Below the pieces are notes generated by a model. That model was given only the letters and a program-made list of their open reading frames with translations, had not been told where the DNA came from and ran no database searches. The translations under genes were made by a program, and so were the position numbers. From Nocardioides litoris (GTDB taxonomy: Bacteria > Actinomycetota > Actinomycetes > Propionibacteriales > Nocardioidaceae), in NCBI RefSeq assembly GCF_006346315.1, contig NZ_VDMR01000002.1:310001-374000 (forward strand): a DNA stretch of 64,000 nucleotides, read 5' to 3'. Every line of letters starts with the position of its first letter. The first letter of the stretch is position 1. Positions 18,136-27,121 of this stretch are shown here, one piece after another.

Positions 18136-19985
18136 GCCCGGGCAAGCACGCGGCGCCCCACCCCGGGCCCGCGGAACCGCTGCCACCCGCCCAGCCCACG
18201 CACCGGGCGCCCGGTGCGCCGGTGGGGCCGACCGGACCCGAGGCCGCCGCCGACCCGGCCGACCCGACCACGCCCGCCGACCCGCTCGCCACGGCCGAGG
18301 TCCCGACGGTGGCCGGCCCCGACTCCGATCCCGACCGCGCCGCGGCCGACGAGCAGCGCTCGGTGCTCACCAGCAGCGCGGTGATGGCCGCGGGCACGGT
18401 GGTCTCCCGGATGAGCGGGTTCGTGCGCTCGGCGCTGCTGGCGGCCGCGCTCGGCGCGACCCTGCACGCCGACATCTTCACGATCGCCAACACCGTGCCC
18501 AACATGCTCTACATCCTGCTGGCGGGCGGCGTCTTCAACGCCGTGCTCGTGCCGCAGCTGGTGCGGGCGATGGCGCAGGACCCCGACGGCGGCGAGGCCT
18601 ACACCAACCGGGTCGTCACGCTGGCCGCGCTGTTCCTGGGCCTGGTCACGGTGGCCCTGGTGGTCTTCGCGCCGCAGCTGATGTCGCTCTACCTCAGCGA
18701 CCGGTGGGACGAGCCCGACCGGGCCCGGCACCTCGCCTCGATCGTCGACTTCGCCCGGCTGTGCCTGCCGCAGGTCTTCTTCTACGGCATGTTCGTGCTC
18801 GTCGGTCAGATCCTGAACTCCCGCGGCCGCTTCGGCCCGATGATGTGGGCGCCGATCGCCAACAACGTGATCTCCGTCGGCGTGCTCGTCGTCTACCTCA
18901 CCACGTTCGGCCCCGCCCGCGGCGCCGAGACCGACGGGCCGTTCAGCAGCGGCCAGGAGCTGCTCCTCGGCCTCGGCTCGACCGTCGGCATCGCGGCCCA
19001 GCTGCTGATCCTGGTGCCCTACCTGCGTGCGGCGGGCTTCACCTTCCGGCCACGCTTCGACTTCCGCGGCACCGGCCTGGGCCACACCCTGCGCCTGGGC
19101 ATCTGGACCGTGCTGTTCGTCGTGGTCAACCAGGTCGCCTACACCGTCGTGGTCGCGCTGGCCTCGGGCGGCACGGCCGACGGCGGGGGCGACGGCACCG
19201 GCTACACCGTCTACGCCTCGACGTTCCTCATCGTGATGGTGCCGCACTCGGTCATCACGGTCTCCCTCGCGACCGCGATCCTGCCCCAGCTGTCCCGGCA
19301 CGCCTCGGCGGGCGACACGACCCGCCTCGCCTCGACCCTGGGCTCGGCGCTGCGCACCGCGCTCGCCGTGGTCGTGCCGTTCGCCGCGGTCCTGCCGCTG
19401 GCCGCCCACGACCTGGCCCGCGTCATCTGGGGGTACGGCGCCGCGGCGGCCGACTACGACAACTACGTCGCCTCGCTGTCGCTGTTCGGGCCCGGCCTGG
19501 TCGTGTTCACCGTCCACTACCTCGTGCTGCGCGGCTTCTACGCCCTCGAGCGCACCCGCACCGTCTTCTTCGTCCAGTGCGCCGTCGCGGCCACCAACAT
19601 CACCGCCGCCCTGGTGCTGGTGCGGCGCGCCGACGCCGCCGGCACCTCCCCCGCCCTCGTGCTCGCCTACGCGTCGTCGTACGCCGTGGGCGCGGCCATC
19701 TCCTACGCGGTGCTGTCGCGCCGACTCGGCGGCCTCGGCGGCGCCGGCCTGCTGGGCTACCTCGCGCGGCTCGCCCTCGCCGTGGGCCTGACCGCCGCGG
19801 CGGCCGCCGGCGCCGGGGTCGGCCTGCGCGCCCTCGGCGACGACGACACCCTGCTGCTCTCGCTGGTGCGCGCCGCGGGCGTCGTGGGGGTCGCGGGGGT
19901 CGTCTTCCTCGTCGCGGCCCGGCTCGTCCGGCTGCAGGAGGTCACCGACGTGGTCCGCACCGTCACCCGCCGCCTCGGACGCTAG
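18132..19985 (+). CDS. murJ: Lipid II flippase MurJ (MviN)
   Basis: 617 residues from ATG 18132, overlapping the preceding stop. After an 80-residue proline/alanine-rich cytoplasmic extension come about 14 transmembrane helices of the MATE/MOP fold. SSAVMAAGTVVSRMSGFVRSALL contains the conserved arginines of helix 1, and PNMLYILLAGGVFNAVLVPQL, FFYGMFVLVGQILNS and LVLRGFYALERTRT are family signatures. It moves lipid-linked peptidoglycan precursor across the membrane. In Mycobacterium this domain is joined to a pseudokinase and a sugar-binding domain in one protein; here those are encoded by the next gene. Confidence 0.95.
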   Translation: MSPGKHAAPHPGPAEPLPPAQPTHRAPGAPVGPTGPEAAADPADPTTPADPLATAEVPTVAGPDSDPDRAAADEQRSVLTSSAVMAAGTVVSRMSGFVRSALLAAALGATLHADIFTIANTVPNMLYILLAGGVFNAVLVPQLVRAMAQDPDGGEAYTNRVVTLAALFLGLVTVALVVFAPQLMSLYLSDRWDEPDRARHLASIVDFARLCLPQVFFYGMFVLVGQILNSRGRFGPMMWAPIANNVISVGVLVVYLTTFGPARGAETDGPFSSGQELLLGLGSTVGIAAQLLILVPYLRAAGFTFRPRFDFRGTGLGHTLRLGIWTVLFVVVNQVAYTVVVALASGGTADGGGDGTGYTVYASTFLIVMVPHSVITVSLATAILPQLSRHASAGDTTRLASTLGSALRTALAVVVPFAAVLPLAAHDLARVIWGYGAAAADYDNYVASLSLFGPGLVVFTVHYLVLRGFYALERTRTVFFVQCAVAATNITAALVLVRRADAAGTSPALVLAYASSYAVGAAISYAVLSRRLGGLGGAGLLGYLARLALAVGLTAAAAAGAGVGLRALGDDDTLLLSLVRAAGVVGVAGVVFLVAARLVRLQEVTDVVRTVTRRLGR

Positions 19986-20027
19986 CCGAGTCCGGCGAGG
20001 GGCCAGCACGGGGCGACCGGTCCGGCC

Positions 20028-20033
20028 TACGAT
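20028..20033 (+). promoter_or_regulatory. -10 element before the pseudokinase gene
   Basis: TACGAT matches the TAnnnT consensus and lies 39 bp before the GTG, with GAGGAG as ribosome binding site between. No confident -35 was seen. It would let the pseudokinase-sigma-anti-sigma group be transcribed apart from murJ. Confidence 0.4.
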
Positions 20034-20072
20034 GGGGGCCCGCGTCCCGCCCACCCCGAGGAGACGAGCCCG

Positions 20073-22001
20073 GTGCCGCACGCCACCCGACCCGGTGACG
20101 TGCTGGGCGGTCGCTACCGGCTGGTCGACCTGCTCGTCGAGAGCGACGGGGGTCGGTTCTGGCGGGCCCACGACCCCGTGCTCGAGCGCCACGTCGCGGT
20201 GCACGTCATCCGCGGCGACGACGACCGCGTGCCGGGGCTGATGGAGGCCGCGCGCCGCTCCGCGACCGTGCCCGACCGGCGGGTGCTGCGGGTCCTCGAC
20301 GCCGAGTGCACCGCGGAGGAGTGCTACGTCGTCAACGAGTGGGGCTGGGGCGCCTCCCTCGACGTCGTCGTCGCCGGCCGCACGACCCTCGGCCACCGGC
20401 AGGCGGCGTGGCTGGTCGCCCAGGTCGCCGACTCGGTGGCGGCGGCGCACGCGGCCGGCGTCGCCCACGGCCGCCTGACTCCCGAGAACGTCCTGGTCGA
20501 CCGCGCGGGCGGCGTCCGGGTCATCGGCCTGTGCGTCGACGCGGTGCTGCACGGGCTCGACCCGGTCGGACCCGACCCGGGTCCCGCCCGCCTCCGCGAC
20601 GTCGAGGACCTCGCCGGCCTCCTCTACTGCGCCCTCACCGCCCGCTGGGCGGGCCCGTCCGCCTCCGCGGTGGCCGCCGCGCCCCGCACGCACGGAGAGG
20701 TCCTGCGGCCACGCCAGGTGCGGGCCGGCATCCCGCGGTCCCTCGACCTGTTCTGCGACGAGGTGCTCCACCCCGGCACCCAGCACCGCGAGCTCGCCGG
20801 CCTCGGCCTGGACACCGCCCGGGGCGTCGCCGACTTCCTCCTCGAGTACGTCGGCGACCCGGCCGGGATGCCGGAGGCGCTGCTCGCCGGGGTGCCGGAG
20901 ATGCCCGAGGAGCCGCAGGTCGTGCTGCCGCCCGTGCCCGAGCTGCGCCCCCACGACCTCGCCCGCGCCGCGACCCCGCCGCCGGAGCCGGACCCGGAGC
21001 CCGACCCGGAGCCCGACCCGGAGCCCGAGCCGGAACCCGAGCCCGAACGCGAACCGGAGCCGGTCACCGAGGTCGACCGGCCCACCGAGGCCGGGCTGCC
21101 GGTCTGGGGCGAGGACCCCGACGAGGACGTGTCGTGGCTGGAGCGCCGCACCGAGCCCGCCCCGCCCCCGCCGCCCTTCGACAACCCGCCCGAGCGCCCG
21201 CTCTTCGCCCCCGAGCCCGCCCGGGTGCCCCGGCCACCGGCCGAGCGGCGGAGCGAGGCGACCTCGCGCACCGGGGAGTTCTGGCCCTGGGACACCGGCA
21301 CCGGTGCGTCGACGGGCCTGCCGGCGACCGCACCGACCGAGGGCGAGGAGGGCGGGGTCCCCGGCCGGGGGTTCTTGCGCACCGCGGTGCTGCTGGCCGT
21401 GCTGGCCCTGGTCGCGGTGGCGGTCGTGGTGTTCCTCAACGTCCGCGGAGGCGGTGGCTCCGGCGCCGACGGGGCCGACGGTCCCGACGGGTCCGACCGC
21501 AGCCGCGGCAGCGCCCGGGCCGTGGCGGCCACCGTGCCCGGCCCGCCGCTCGCGGGAGTCACGGCCGCGGCCTTCGACCCGCTCGGTGACCCGCCCACCG
21601 AGAACGACGCCGACGCACCCCTGGCGGTCGACGGTGACCCCGCCACCACCTGGAGCACCCAGGGGTACGTCGACCAGCTCGGGCCGCCCCCCGGCCTCAA
21701 GACCGGCGTCGGCCTCGTGCTCGACCTCGGGGGCTCCCACCGGGTCGACCAGGTCGAGCTGACCCTCGAGCGCACCCCGTCCTCGGTGTCGGTCTTCGTC
21801 CTCGACGAGCGACCCGCCTCGGCCGCCGCCGTCGACGGCGTCGCCCCGACCGCACAGGGCACCGCCGACGGCGAGCGGCTGGTGCTGTCGACCGACGGCG
21901 CCTCCGGGTCGTTCGTGGTCGTCTGGTTCACCGCGCTCCCCCGCGACGACGACGGTCGCCACCGGGGCACGGTCGCCGACGCGGTGGTGCGGGGCGAGTG
22001 A
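20073..22001 (+). CDS. Transmembrane pseudokinase with discoidin-like extracellular domain (MviN-associated)
   Basis: 642 residues from GTG 20073 (GAGGAG upstream). Residues 10-265 form a protein-kinase fold that has lost catalysis: the VAIK lysine is His (VAVHVIRG), the HRD motif reads HGRLTPENV without Asp, and DFG is replaced by IGLCVDA. A disordered Pro/Glu repeat (PEPDPEPDP, about 305-330) links it to one membrane helix (about 434-456). The outside part has an F5/8 type C-like pattern, DGDPATTWSTQGY. This equals the C-terminal half of mycobacterial MviN (Rv3910), whose pseudokinase recruits the FHA protein FhaA when phosphorylated. Here it likely regulates MurJ in the same way as a separate polypeptide. 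Its TGA overlaps the sigma-factor GTG. Confidence 0.85.
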   Translation: MPHATRPGDVLGGRYRLVDLLVESDGGRFWRAHDPVLERHVAVHVIRGDDDRVPGLMEAARRSATVPDRRVLRVLDAECTAEECYVVNEWGWGASLDVVVAGRTTLGHRQAAWLVAQVADSVAAAHAAGVAHGRLTPENVLVDRAGGVRVIGLCVDAVLHGLDPVGPDPGPARLRDVEDLAGLLYCALTARWAGPSASAVAAAPRTHGEVLRPRQVRAGIPRSLDLFCDEVLHPGTQHRELAGLGLDTARGVADFLLEYVGDPAGMPEALLAGVPEMPEEPQVVLPPVPELRPHDLARAATPPPEPDPEPDPEPDPEPEPEPEPEREPEPVTEVDRPTEAGLPVWGEDPDEDVSWLERRTEPAPPPPPFDNPPERPLFAPEPARVPRPPAERRSEATSRTGEFWPWDTGTGASTGLPATAPTEGEEGGVPGRGFLRTAVLLAVLALVAVAVVVFLNVRGGGGSGADGADGPDGSDRSRGSARAVAATVPGPPLAGVTAAAFDPLGDPPTENDADAPLAVDGDPATTWSTQGYVDQLGPPPGLKTGVGLVLDLGGSHRVDQVELTLERTPSSVSVFVLDERPASAAAVDGVAPTAQGTADGERLVLSTDGASGSFVVVWFTALPRDDDGRHRGTVADAVVRGE

Positions 22002-22711
22002 TCGACCAGCACGGTGACCGGCACGGCGACCGGCACGGTGACCCCCGCAGCGACGCCGAGCTCCTAAACGCCCACGTCGCGGGTGAGCCGGCGGCGTTCG
22101 GGGAGCTGTTCGGGCGCCACCGCGACCGGCTGTGGGCGGTCGCCCTGCGCACCACGGGCAACCCCGACGACGCGGCCGACGGCCTCCAGGACGGCATGGT
22201 CGCGGCCTACCGCCGCGCCGCCTCGTTCCGCGGCGAGGCGCAGGTGACCACCTGGCTGCACCGGGTCGTCGTCAACGCCTGCCTCGACCGCCTGCGGGCG
22301 GCCAAGGTCCGGCGCGCCGAGGCCCTGCCCGACGACCTCGACGACCACGCGGGTCGGGGTGCCCTGGTGACGGCCGCGGCGGGCGGCGCCGAGCCCGTCG
22401 ACCCGGCCGACGTGGCGGTGGTCGGGGAGCGTCGCCGCCGCGTCCTCGACGCCCTCGCCCAGCTGCCCGCGGAGCAGCGAGCGGCGCTCGTGCTCGTCGA
22501 CATGGAGGGCTACCCCGTCGCGGAGGCCGCGCTCGTCCTCGACTGCGCCGTCGGCACCGTGAAGTCCCGCTGCTCGCGTGGACGCACCCGTCTCGCGTCG
22601 TTGCTCGCCGACCTGCTGCCCGACGCCGAGCAGCCGGCCGCCCCTCCGGGGAACCGACCGCCCGCTGGGCACGTCCCACCCCTGCCGCCGTCCCGCGGTC
22701 CACCCGCCTGA
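21998..22711 (+). CDS. sigM: ECF RNA polymerase sigma factor, SigM-like
   Basis: 237 residues from GTG 21998, which overlaps the previous stop (GTGA). Region 2 reads LFGRHRDRLWAVALRTTGNPDDAADGLQDGMVAAYRR (about 33-70) and TTWLHRVVVNACLDRLR; region 4 has LPAEQRAALVLVDMEGYPVAEAALVLDCAVGTVKSRCSRGRTRL. Position between MurJ-type genes and an anti-sigma/thioredoxin reductase pair equals sigM of Mycobacterium. The N-terminus has an odd HGDRHGDRHGD repeat (12-bp direct repeats near 22010-22045) absent from typical members, and a proline-rich tail ends the protein. Confidence 0.9.
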   Translation: MIDQHGDRHGDRHGDPRSDAELLNAHVAGEPAAFGELFGRHRDRLWAVALRTTGNPDDAADGLQDGMVAAYRRAASFRGEAQVTTWLHRVVVNACLDRLRAAKVRRAEALPDDLDDHAGRGALVTAAAGGAEPVDPADVAVVGERRRRVLDALAQLPAEQRAALVLVDMEGYPVAEAALVLDCAVGTVKSRCSRGRTRLASLLADLLPDAEQPAAPPGNRPPAGHVPPLPPSRGPPA

Positions 22712-22758
22712 GGCGCCCGACCCGCCGAGACACCCGGACCCACCCTGCAGAAGGACCG

Positions 22759-23562
22759 ATGACCGACCACGAGCCCGAGGCCGACCCGCGCGAGCAGGAG
22801 GCCGTGCGCCGCCTGTTGGCCCAGGCGCGCCACGACGGGCCCGTGCCCGCCGACGTCGCGGCCCGGCTCGACGCGACGCTGGCCGGCCTCGACGCCGAGC
22901 GCGACGTCGAGCGCGACGTCGAGCGCGACGTCGAGCGGACGGGCGCGGCCGTCGTCCCCCCGCCGCCGTACGTCGGCCCGCCGGCGCCCCACCTCGGCCC
23001 ACCGCCCCCGCCCCCGCGCCCGTCCGGCGGCGAGGTGGTCGACCTGGCGGCGCGCCGTCGTCGACGTCGCGTCGTGGGCCTGCTCGGAGCGGCCGCGGCG
23101 GTCGTCGTGCTCGGCATCGGGCTCGGCCAGGTGGTGGACCCGGGGAGCGGTGACGAGGACGGCACGGCCTCCTCGGGCAGTGCCGGCGGTGAGGCCCAGC
23201 AGGAGGGCGCCGAGGGTCCCTCGGCGGCCGACTCCGCTCCGCCGCCGCCCGCGGCGGCGCCCGACTCCCTCCCCCGGCTCGAGGCGGCGACCTTCCCCGA
23301 GGCGGTCGTGGCCCTGCGCGACGCGCCGGGCGCCGTGCCCGGGCGCCCCGGCTCGGAGCTCGACGGCCGGTCCCTGAGCCAGGCGCCGGGGTTCGTCTGC
23401 CCGCCGGCCGACTGGGGCGAGGGCACGCTCGTCGCCGTCCTCTACGACGGTCGCCCGGCCGTCGTGGCCTTCCGGCCACCCGTGGGCGGCACCCAGACCG
23501 TCGACCTGCTCCAGTGCGGCAGCGGCGCTCCCCTGCGGTCGGTCTCGATCGCCGCGCCGTAA
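22759..23562 (+). CDS. Membrane-bound anti-sigma factor (SigM partner)
   Basis: 267 residues from ATG 22759. The N-terminal cytoplasmic region has a short helical stretch ([31 protein letters not shown]) similar to actinobacterial anti-SigM proteins, then a threefold ERDV repeat encoded by 12-bp direct repeats (about 22900-22935), a proline-rich linker, a basic stop and one membrane helix ([24 protein letters not shown], about 97-117). The remaining 150 residues are extracellular with two cysteines. No clear HxxxCxxC zinc motif is present, so it is not a ZAS-type redox sensor. Held to be the anti-sigma because it directly follows the sigma gene, as Rv3912 does. Confidence 0.8.
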   Translation: MTDHEPEADPREQEAVRRLLAQARHDGPVPADVAARLDATLAGLDAERDVERDVERDVERTGAAVVPPPPYVGPPAPHLGPPPPPPRPSGGEVVDLAARRRRRRVVGLLGAAAAVVVLGIGLGQVVDPGSGDEDGTASSGSAGGEAQQEGAEGPSAADSAPPPPAAAPDSLPRLEAATFPEAVVALRDAPGAVPGRPGSELDGRSLSQAPGFVCPPADWGEGTLVAVLYDGRPAVVAFRPPVGGTQTVDLLQCGSGAPLRSVSIAAP

Positions 23563-23605
23563 CCGTCCCTGGCGCGGCGCGCCACCGGCCGCGCCCGCGG
23601 GCCGC

Positions 23606-23631
23606 GGAATGTCGCTCGCCTACGATGCGTT
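23606..23631 (+). promoter_or_regulatory. SigR/SigH-type promoter of trxB
   Basis: GGAAT (23606-23610), exactly 18 bases, then GTT (23629-23631): the textbook consensus of the thiol-oxidative-stress sigma factors SigR (Streptomyces) and SigH (Mycobacterium). TACGAT at 23621-23626 overlaps it and might be a housekeeping -10. The trxB start is 51 bp downstream. Confidence 0.8.
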
Positions 23632-23681
23632 GGACCGAGCACCACCGCACGACACCCGCCAGCCCCAAGGAGCGACCCAGC

Positions 23682-24686
23682 ATGTCGGACAGCGCCACCG
23701 CGCCCCGCGACGTCATCATCATCGGCTCGGGCCCCTCGGGCTACACCGCCGCCGTGTACGCCGCCCGGGCCAGCCTCGAGCCCCTCGTCTTCGAGGGCTC
23801 GGTGACGGCGGGCGGCGCCCTGATGAACACCACCGAGGTCGAGAACTTCCCCGGCTTCCGCGACGGCATCATGGGCCCGGCCCTGATGGACGAGATGAAG
23901 GAGCAGGCCCGCCGCTTCGGCGCCGAACTCGTGCCCGACGACGTCGTCGAGGTCGACCTGACCGGTGACGTCAAGGTCGTCAAGACCGCCACCGACACCT
24001 ACACCGCCCGCGCGGTGATCCTGGCCATGGGCTCGGGCTACCGCAAGCTCGGCCTGCCCAACGAGGACACCCTGTCCGGGCGCGGCGTCTCCTGGTGCGC
24101 CACCTGCGACGGCTTCTTCTTCCGCGAGCAGCACATCGCCGTGGTCGGCGGTGGCGACTCGGCCATCGAGGAGGCCACGTTCCTGACCCGGTTCGGGTCC
24201 AAGGTCTCCCTCATCGTGCGCCGTGACGAGCTGCGGGCCTCCAAGATCATGCAGGAGCGGGCCTTCGCCGACGCCAAGCTCGAGATCGTGTGGAACTCCG
24301 TGGTCGACACCATCAACGGCGAGGACAAGCTCGAGTCGCTGACGCTCAAGGACACCGTCACCGGCGAGACGCGTGCGCTCGACGCGACCGGCCTGTTCAT
24401 CGCCATCGGGCACGACCCCCGCTCGGAGCTGCTGCACGGGCAGGTCGACCTCGACGACGAGGGCTACGTCATCGCCTCCCACCCCAGCACCGGCACCAAC
24501 ATCCCCGGCGTCTTCGCCGCGGGCGACCTGGTCGACCACATCTACCGGCAGGCCATCACCGCTGCCGGCACCGGGTGCGCCGCCGCCCTCGACGCCGAGC
24601 GCTACCTCGCCGAGCTCGACCACCAGCTGGCCTCCACCGGTGCCGAGGCGCAGGAGCGCGCCGACGCCGAGGCCGCCGTCCTCTGA
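23682..24686 (+). CDS. trxB: Thioredoxin reductase (NADPH)
   Basis: 334 residues from ATG 23682 (AAGGAGC upstream). Flavoenzyme passing electrons from NADPH to thioredoxin in the cytoplasm. The FAD-binding [16 protein letters not shown] is near residue 16; the redox pair is C139-AT-C142 in [11 protein letters not shown]; the NADPH loop is [12 protein letters not shown]; the second FAD motif is [10 protein letters not shown]. Length fits the low-molecular-weight class. It begins a trxB-trxA unit, with a SigR/SigH-type promoter upstream, so expression should rise under disulphide stress. Confidence 0.98.
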   Translation: MSDSATAPRDVIIIGSGPSGYTAAVYAARASLEPLVFEGSVTAGGALMNTTEVENFPGFRDGIMGPALMDEMKEQARRFGAELVPDDVVEVDLTGDVKVVKTATDTYTARAVILAMGSGYRKLGLPNEDTLSGRGVSWCATCDGFFFREQHIAVVGGGDSAIEEATFLTRFGSKVSLIVRRDELRASKIMQERAFADAKLEIVWNSVVDTINGEDKLESLTLKDTVTGETRALDATGLFIAIGHDPRSELLHGQVDLDDEGYVIASHPSTGTNIPGVFAAGDLVDHIYRQAITAAGTGCAAALDAERYLAELDHQLASTGAEAQERADAEAAVL

Positions 24687-24780
24687 CGCCCCGAGCGCCC
24701 CGGGAACACCCGGGCCGCGCCCGGCGTTCCCCCTCCATCTCCTCCTCCGCAGCCCCCAGACCAACCCGAAGGGAAGCACC

Positions 24781-25107
24781 ATGGCCAACATCTCCGCCGT
24801 GACCGACGCCGAGTTCGACACGCAGGTCCTCCAGTCCGACAAGCCCGTGCTCGTCGACTTCTGGGCCGAGTGGTGCGGCCCGTGCCGCCAGGTCGCCCCG
24901 ATCCTCGACGAGATCGCCACCGCCCACGGCGACAAGATCACGTTCTTGAAGATGAACGTCGACGAGAACCCCGTGACGCCCTCGTCCTACCGCGTCACCG
25001 GCATCCCGACGATCAACGTCTACCAGGGTGGCGAGGTCGTGCGCAGCATCGTCGGCGCCCGCCCGAAGGCGGCGCTGCTCAAGGAGCTCGAGGAGTTCAC
25101 GGCCTGA
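24781..25107 (+). CDS. trxA: Thioredoxin
   Basis: 108 residues from ATG 24781 (GAAGGGAAG upstream). The active site is W31-C32-G-P-C35-R, followed by the cis-proline segment TGIPTINVY. It reduces cytoplasmic disulphides and is recycled by the reductase encoded 94 bp upstream; both are likely on one transcript ending at the hairpin at 25134. Confidence 0.98.
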   Translation: MANISAVTDAEFDTQVLQSDKPVLVDFWAEWCGPCRQVAPILDEIATAHGDKITFLKMNVDENPVTPSSYRVTGIPTINVYQGGEVVRSIVGARPKAALLKELEEFTA

Positions 25108-25133
25108 CCCGGTCGACCACCACAGCAGCACCG

Positions 25134-25165
25134 AGGCCCCCGACGTCACCCGGCGTCGGGGGTCT
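25134..25165. terminator. Bidirectional terminator between trxA and the GNAT gene
   Basis: Arms 25134-25145 and 25154-25165 pair over 12 bp with one G-U wobble and an 8-base loop that contains the stop codon of the opposing GNAT gene. Confidence 0.8.
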
Positions 25166-25799
25166 CGTGCGTCCGGTGCACCGGCGACGGCGCCCGACCC
25201 GGTCGGACGGCGCCGAGCAGCCTCTCCAGCGCGACCTCGACCTCGTCGCGCCAGCTCAGCGCCGAGCGCAGGTCCATCCGCATCCGCGGCGTCGTGGGGT
25301 GGGAGCGGTGCGTGCGGAAGCCGGTGCGCGAGAGGAAGTCGACCGGCAGCAGGCACGGCGCCCCCCGGGTCGAGCCGAAGGCCTCGACGGCGCGGACCCC
25401 ACCGCGCTCGACCAGGTCGCGCGCCATCGCCCGCACCAGCACCCGGCCGAGCCCACCGCCGTCGTGGCCCGGGGCGACGTACGCCGTGGTCATCAGCACC
25501 GCGTCGGGGCTGACCGGCGCGGTCGGGTGGCCGTCGGCGCCCGGCACGAACGCCGGCGGCGCGTAGACGACGTACCCGACCGGTTGGTCGTCGACGAGTG
25601 CGACCCGGCCGCAGGAGCCCCACTCGCGCAGGACCAGGGACAGCCAGGCGTCCTTCTCCGCCGCGGCGTCGGCGTTGTCGTGCAGGCAACCGCGGCGGAC
25701 CGGGTCGACCTCCCACCGCACACAGCTGCGGCACGGCACGCCGGCCTCCCCGAGGTCGGTCAGCAGGTCCGGGGTGAGCCGGACGGTCCGGCGCGTCAT
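25146..25799 (-). CDS. GNAT-family N-acetyltransferase
   Basis: 217 residues from ATG 25799. The acetyl-CoA-binding core is seen in LMTTAYVAPGHDGGGLGRVLVRAMARDLVERG (about 117-150), where the Q/RxxGxG/A loop appears as GHDGGGLG. Before it is a cysteine-bearing N-terminal part (GVPCRSCVRWEVDP) and GRVALVDDQPVGYVVYAPP, a beta strand of the acceptor site. A related gene lies next to parB in many actinobacteria (position of Rv3916c). Substrate unknown. It is divergent from the aminotransferase gene; the 45 bp between starts must hold both control regions. Confidence 0.85.
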   Translation of the reverse strand: MTRRTVRLTPDLLTDLGEAGVPCRSCVRWEVDPVRRGCLHDNADAAAEKDAWLSLVLREWGSCGRVALVDDQPVGYVVYAPPAFVPGADGHPTAPVSPDAVLMTTAYVAPGHDGGGLGRVLVRAMARDLVERGGVRAVEAFGSTRGAPCLLPVDFLSRTGFRTHRSHPTTPRMRMDLRSALSWRDEVEVALERLLGAVRPGRAPSPVHRTHETPDAG

Positions 25800-25844
25800 G
25801 GAATCCGAGGGTAGCCCGCACGGGTGACCTGCGAGGATGGATCG

Positions 25845-27062
25845 GTGCGCCAGATCCGTCAGAGCAAGAAGCTGCACGACGTCCGGTACGACGTGCGGGG
25901 ACCGATCCTCGTCGAGGCCCAGCGGCTGGAGGCCGAGGGCCACCGGATCCTGCGGCTCAACATCGGCAACACCGCCCCGTTCGGCTTCGAGGCCCCCGAG
26001 GCGATCCTCGCCGACGTGACCCGGCACCTCGCGCAGGCCCAGGGTTACAGCGAGAGCCAGGGCATCTTCTCCGCGCGCACCGCGGTGGCGCAGTACTACC
26101 AGCAGCGCGGCCTGCGCGAGACCGCCGTCGACGACGTCTTCATCGGCAACGGCGTCTCCGAGCTGATCTCGATGGTGCTCCAGGCCTTCGTCGACGAGGG
26201 CAACGAGATCCTCGTGCCCGCACCCGACTACCCGCTGTGGACCGGCGCGGTCTCGCTCTCCGGCGGCACCCCGGTGCACTACCTGTGCGACGAGACCAAC
26301 GGGTGGGCGCCCGACCTGGCCGACGTCGAGGCCAAGATCACCGAGCACACCCAGGCCATCGTCATCATCAACCCCAACAACCCCACGGGCGCGGTCTACA
26401 GCAAGCAGGTCGTCGACGGGCTCGTCGACATCGCCCGCCGCCACGAGCTCGTGGTCTTCGCCGACGAGATCTACGAGAAGATCATCTTCGACGACGCGGT
26501 GCACCACCACGCGGCGGCCAGCGCCGGCGACGACGTGCTGTGCCTGACCTTCAGCGGGCTCTCCAAGGCCTACCGGGTCTGCGGCTACCGCGCGGGCTGG
26601 GTGATGATCTCCGGGCCCCAGGAGATCGCCCAGGACTTCCTCGAGGGCCTCACCCTCATCGCCAACATGCGCATGTGCGCCAACGTGCCGGGCCAGCACG
26701 CCATCCAGACCGCGCTCGGGGGCTACCAGTCCATCGAGGAGCTGATCGTCCCCGGCGGTCGGCTCTACGACCAGATCATGCTGGCCGACCGGCTGCTCAA
26801 CCAGATCCCGGGCGTCACCAACGTCCGTCCGCAGGGCGCCCTGTACTGCTTCCCGCGGCTCGACCCCGAGATGTACCCCATCGACGACGACCAGGCCTTC
26901 GTCATCGACCTCCTGCGGGCCAAGAAGATCCTGGTCACCCACGGCACCGGCTTCAACTGGCCGCGGACCGACCACTTCCGGCTGGTGACCCTGCCCGACG
27001 TCGGGCAGCTCGAGGACGCGATCGGCCGGATCGCCGACTTCCTCGCCACCCGCCGCAGCTGA
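25845..27062 (+). CDS. Pyridoxal phosphate-dependent class I/II aminotransferase (AlaA-like)
   Basis: 405 residues from GTG 25845; MRQIRQSKKLHDVRYDVRGP is the usual family start and GAGGAT stands 7 bases before it, so the GTG at 25824 was not chosen. Motifs: GNTAPFGFE, QGYSESQGIF, INPNNPTGAVYS (pyridine contact), FADEIYEKIIF and the PLP lysine K241 in FSGLSKAYRVCGYRAGW; the carboxylate arginine is in HFRLVTLP. The family moves amino groups between alanine or aspartate and 2-oxoglutarate. Position next to parB is not part of the usual origin-region set. Confidence 0.93.
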   Translation: MRQIRQSKKLHDVRYDVRGPILVEAQRLEAEGHRILRLNIGNTAPFGFEAPEAILADVTRHLAQAQGYSESQGIFSARTAVAQYYQQRGLRETAVDDVFIGNGVSELISMVLQAFVDEGNEILVPAPDYPLWTGAVSLSGGTPVHYLCDETNGWAPDLADVEAKITEHTQAIVIINPNNPTGAVYSKQVVDGLVDIARRHELVVFADEIYEKIIFDDAVHHHAAASAGDDVLCLTFSGLSKAYRVCGYRAGWVMISGPQEIAQDFLEGLTLIANMRMCANVPGQHAIQTALGGYQSIEELIVPGGRLYDQIMLADRLLNQIPGVTNVRPQGALYCFPRLDPEMYPIDDDQAFVIDLLRAKKILVTHGTGFNWPRTDHFRLVTLPDVGQLEDAIGRIADFLATRRS

Positions 27063-27121
27063 GACGCCTCCGCCCCGCCGTACGCCGCCCGCTCGACCTC
27101 GAACCCTGGAGCCCACCGGAC

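Noticed and set aside
20985..21065. Direct repeats that might suggest a CRISPR or minisatellite
   Set aside because: They encode a Pro-Glu/Pro-Asp low-complexity linker in the pseudokinase and have no spacers.
25146..27116. 656-codon minus-strand frame that would extend the GNAT protein
   Set aside because: The extra N-terminal part is the shadow of the aminotransferase gene; the GNAT domain begins at ATG 25799.
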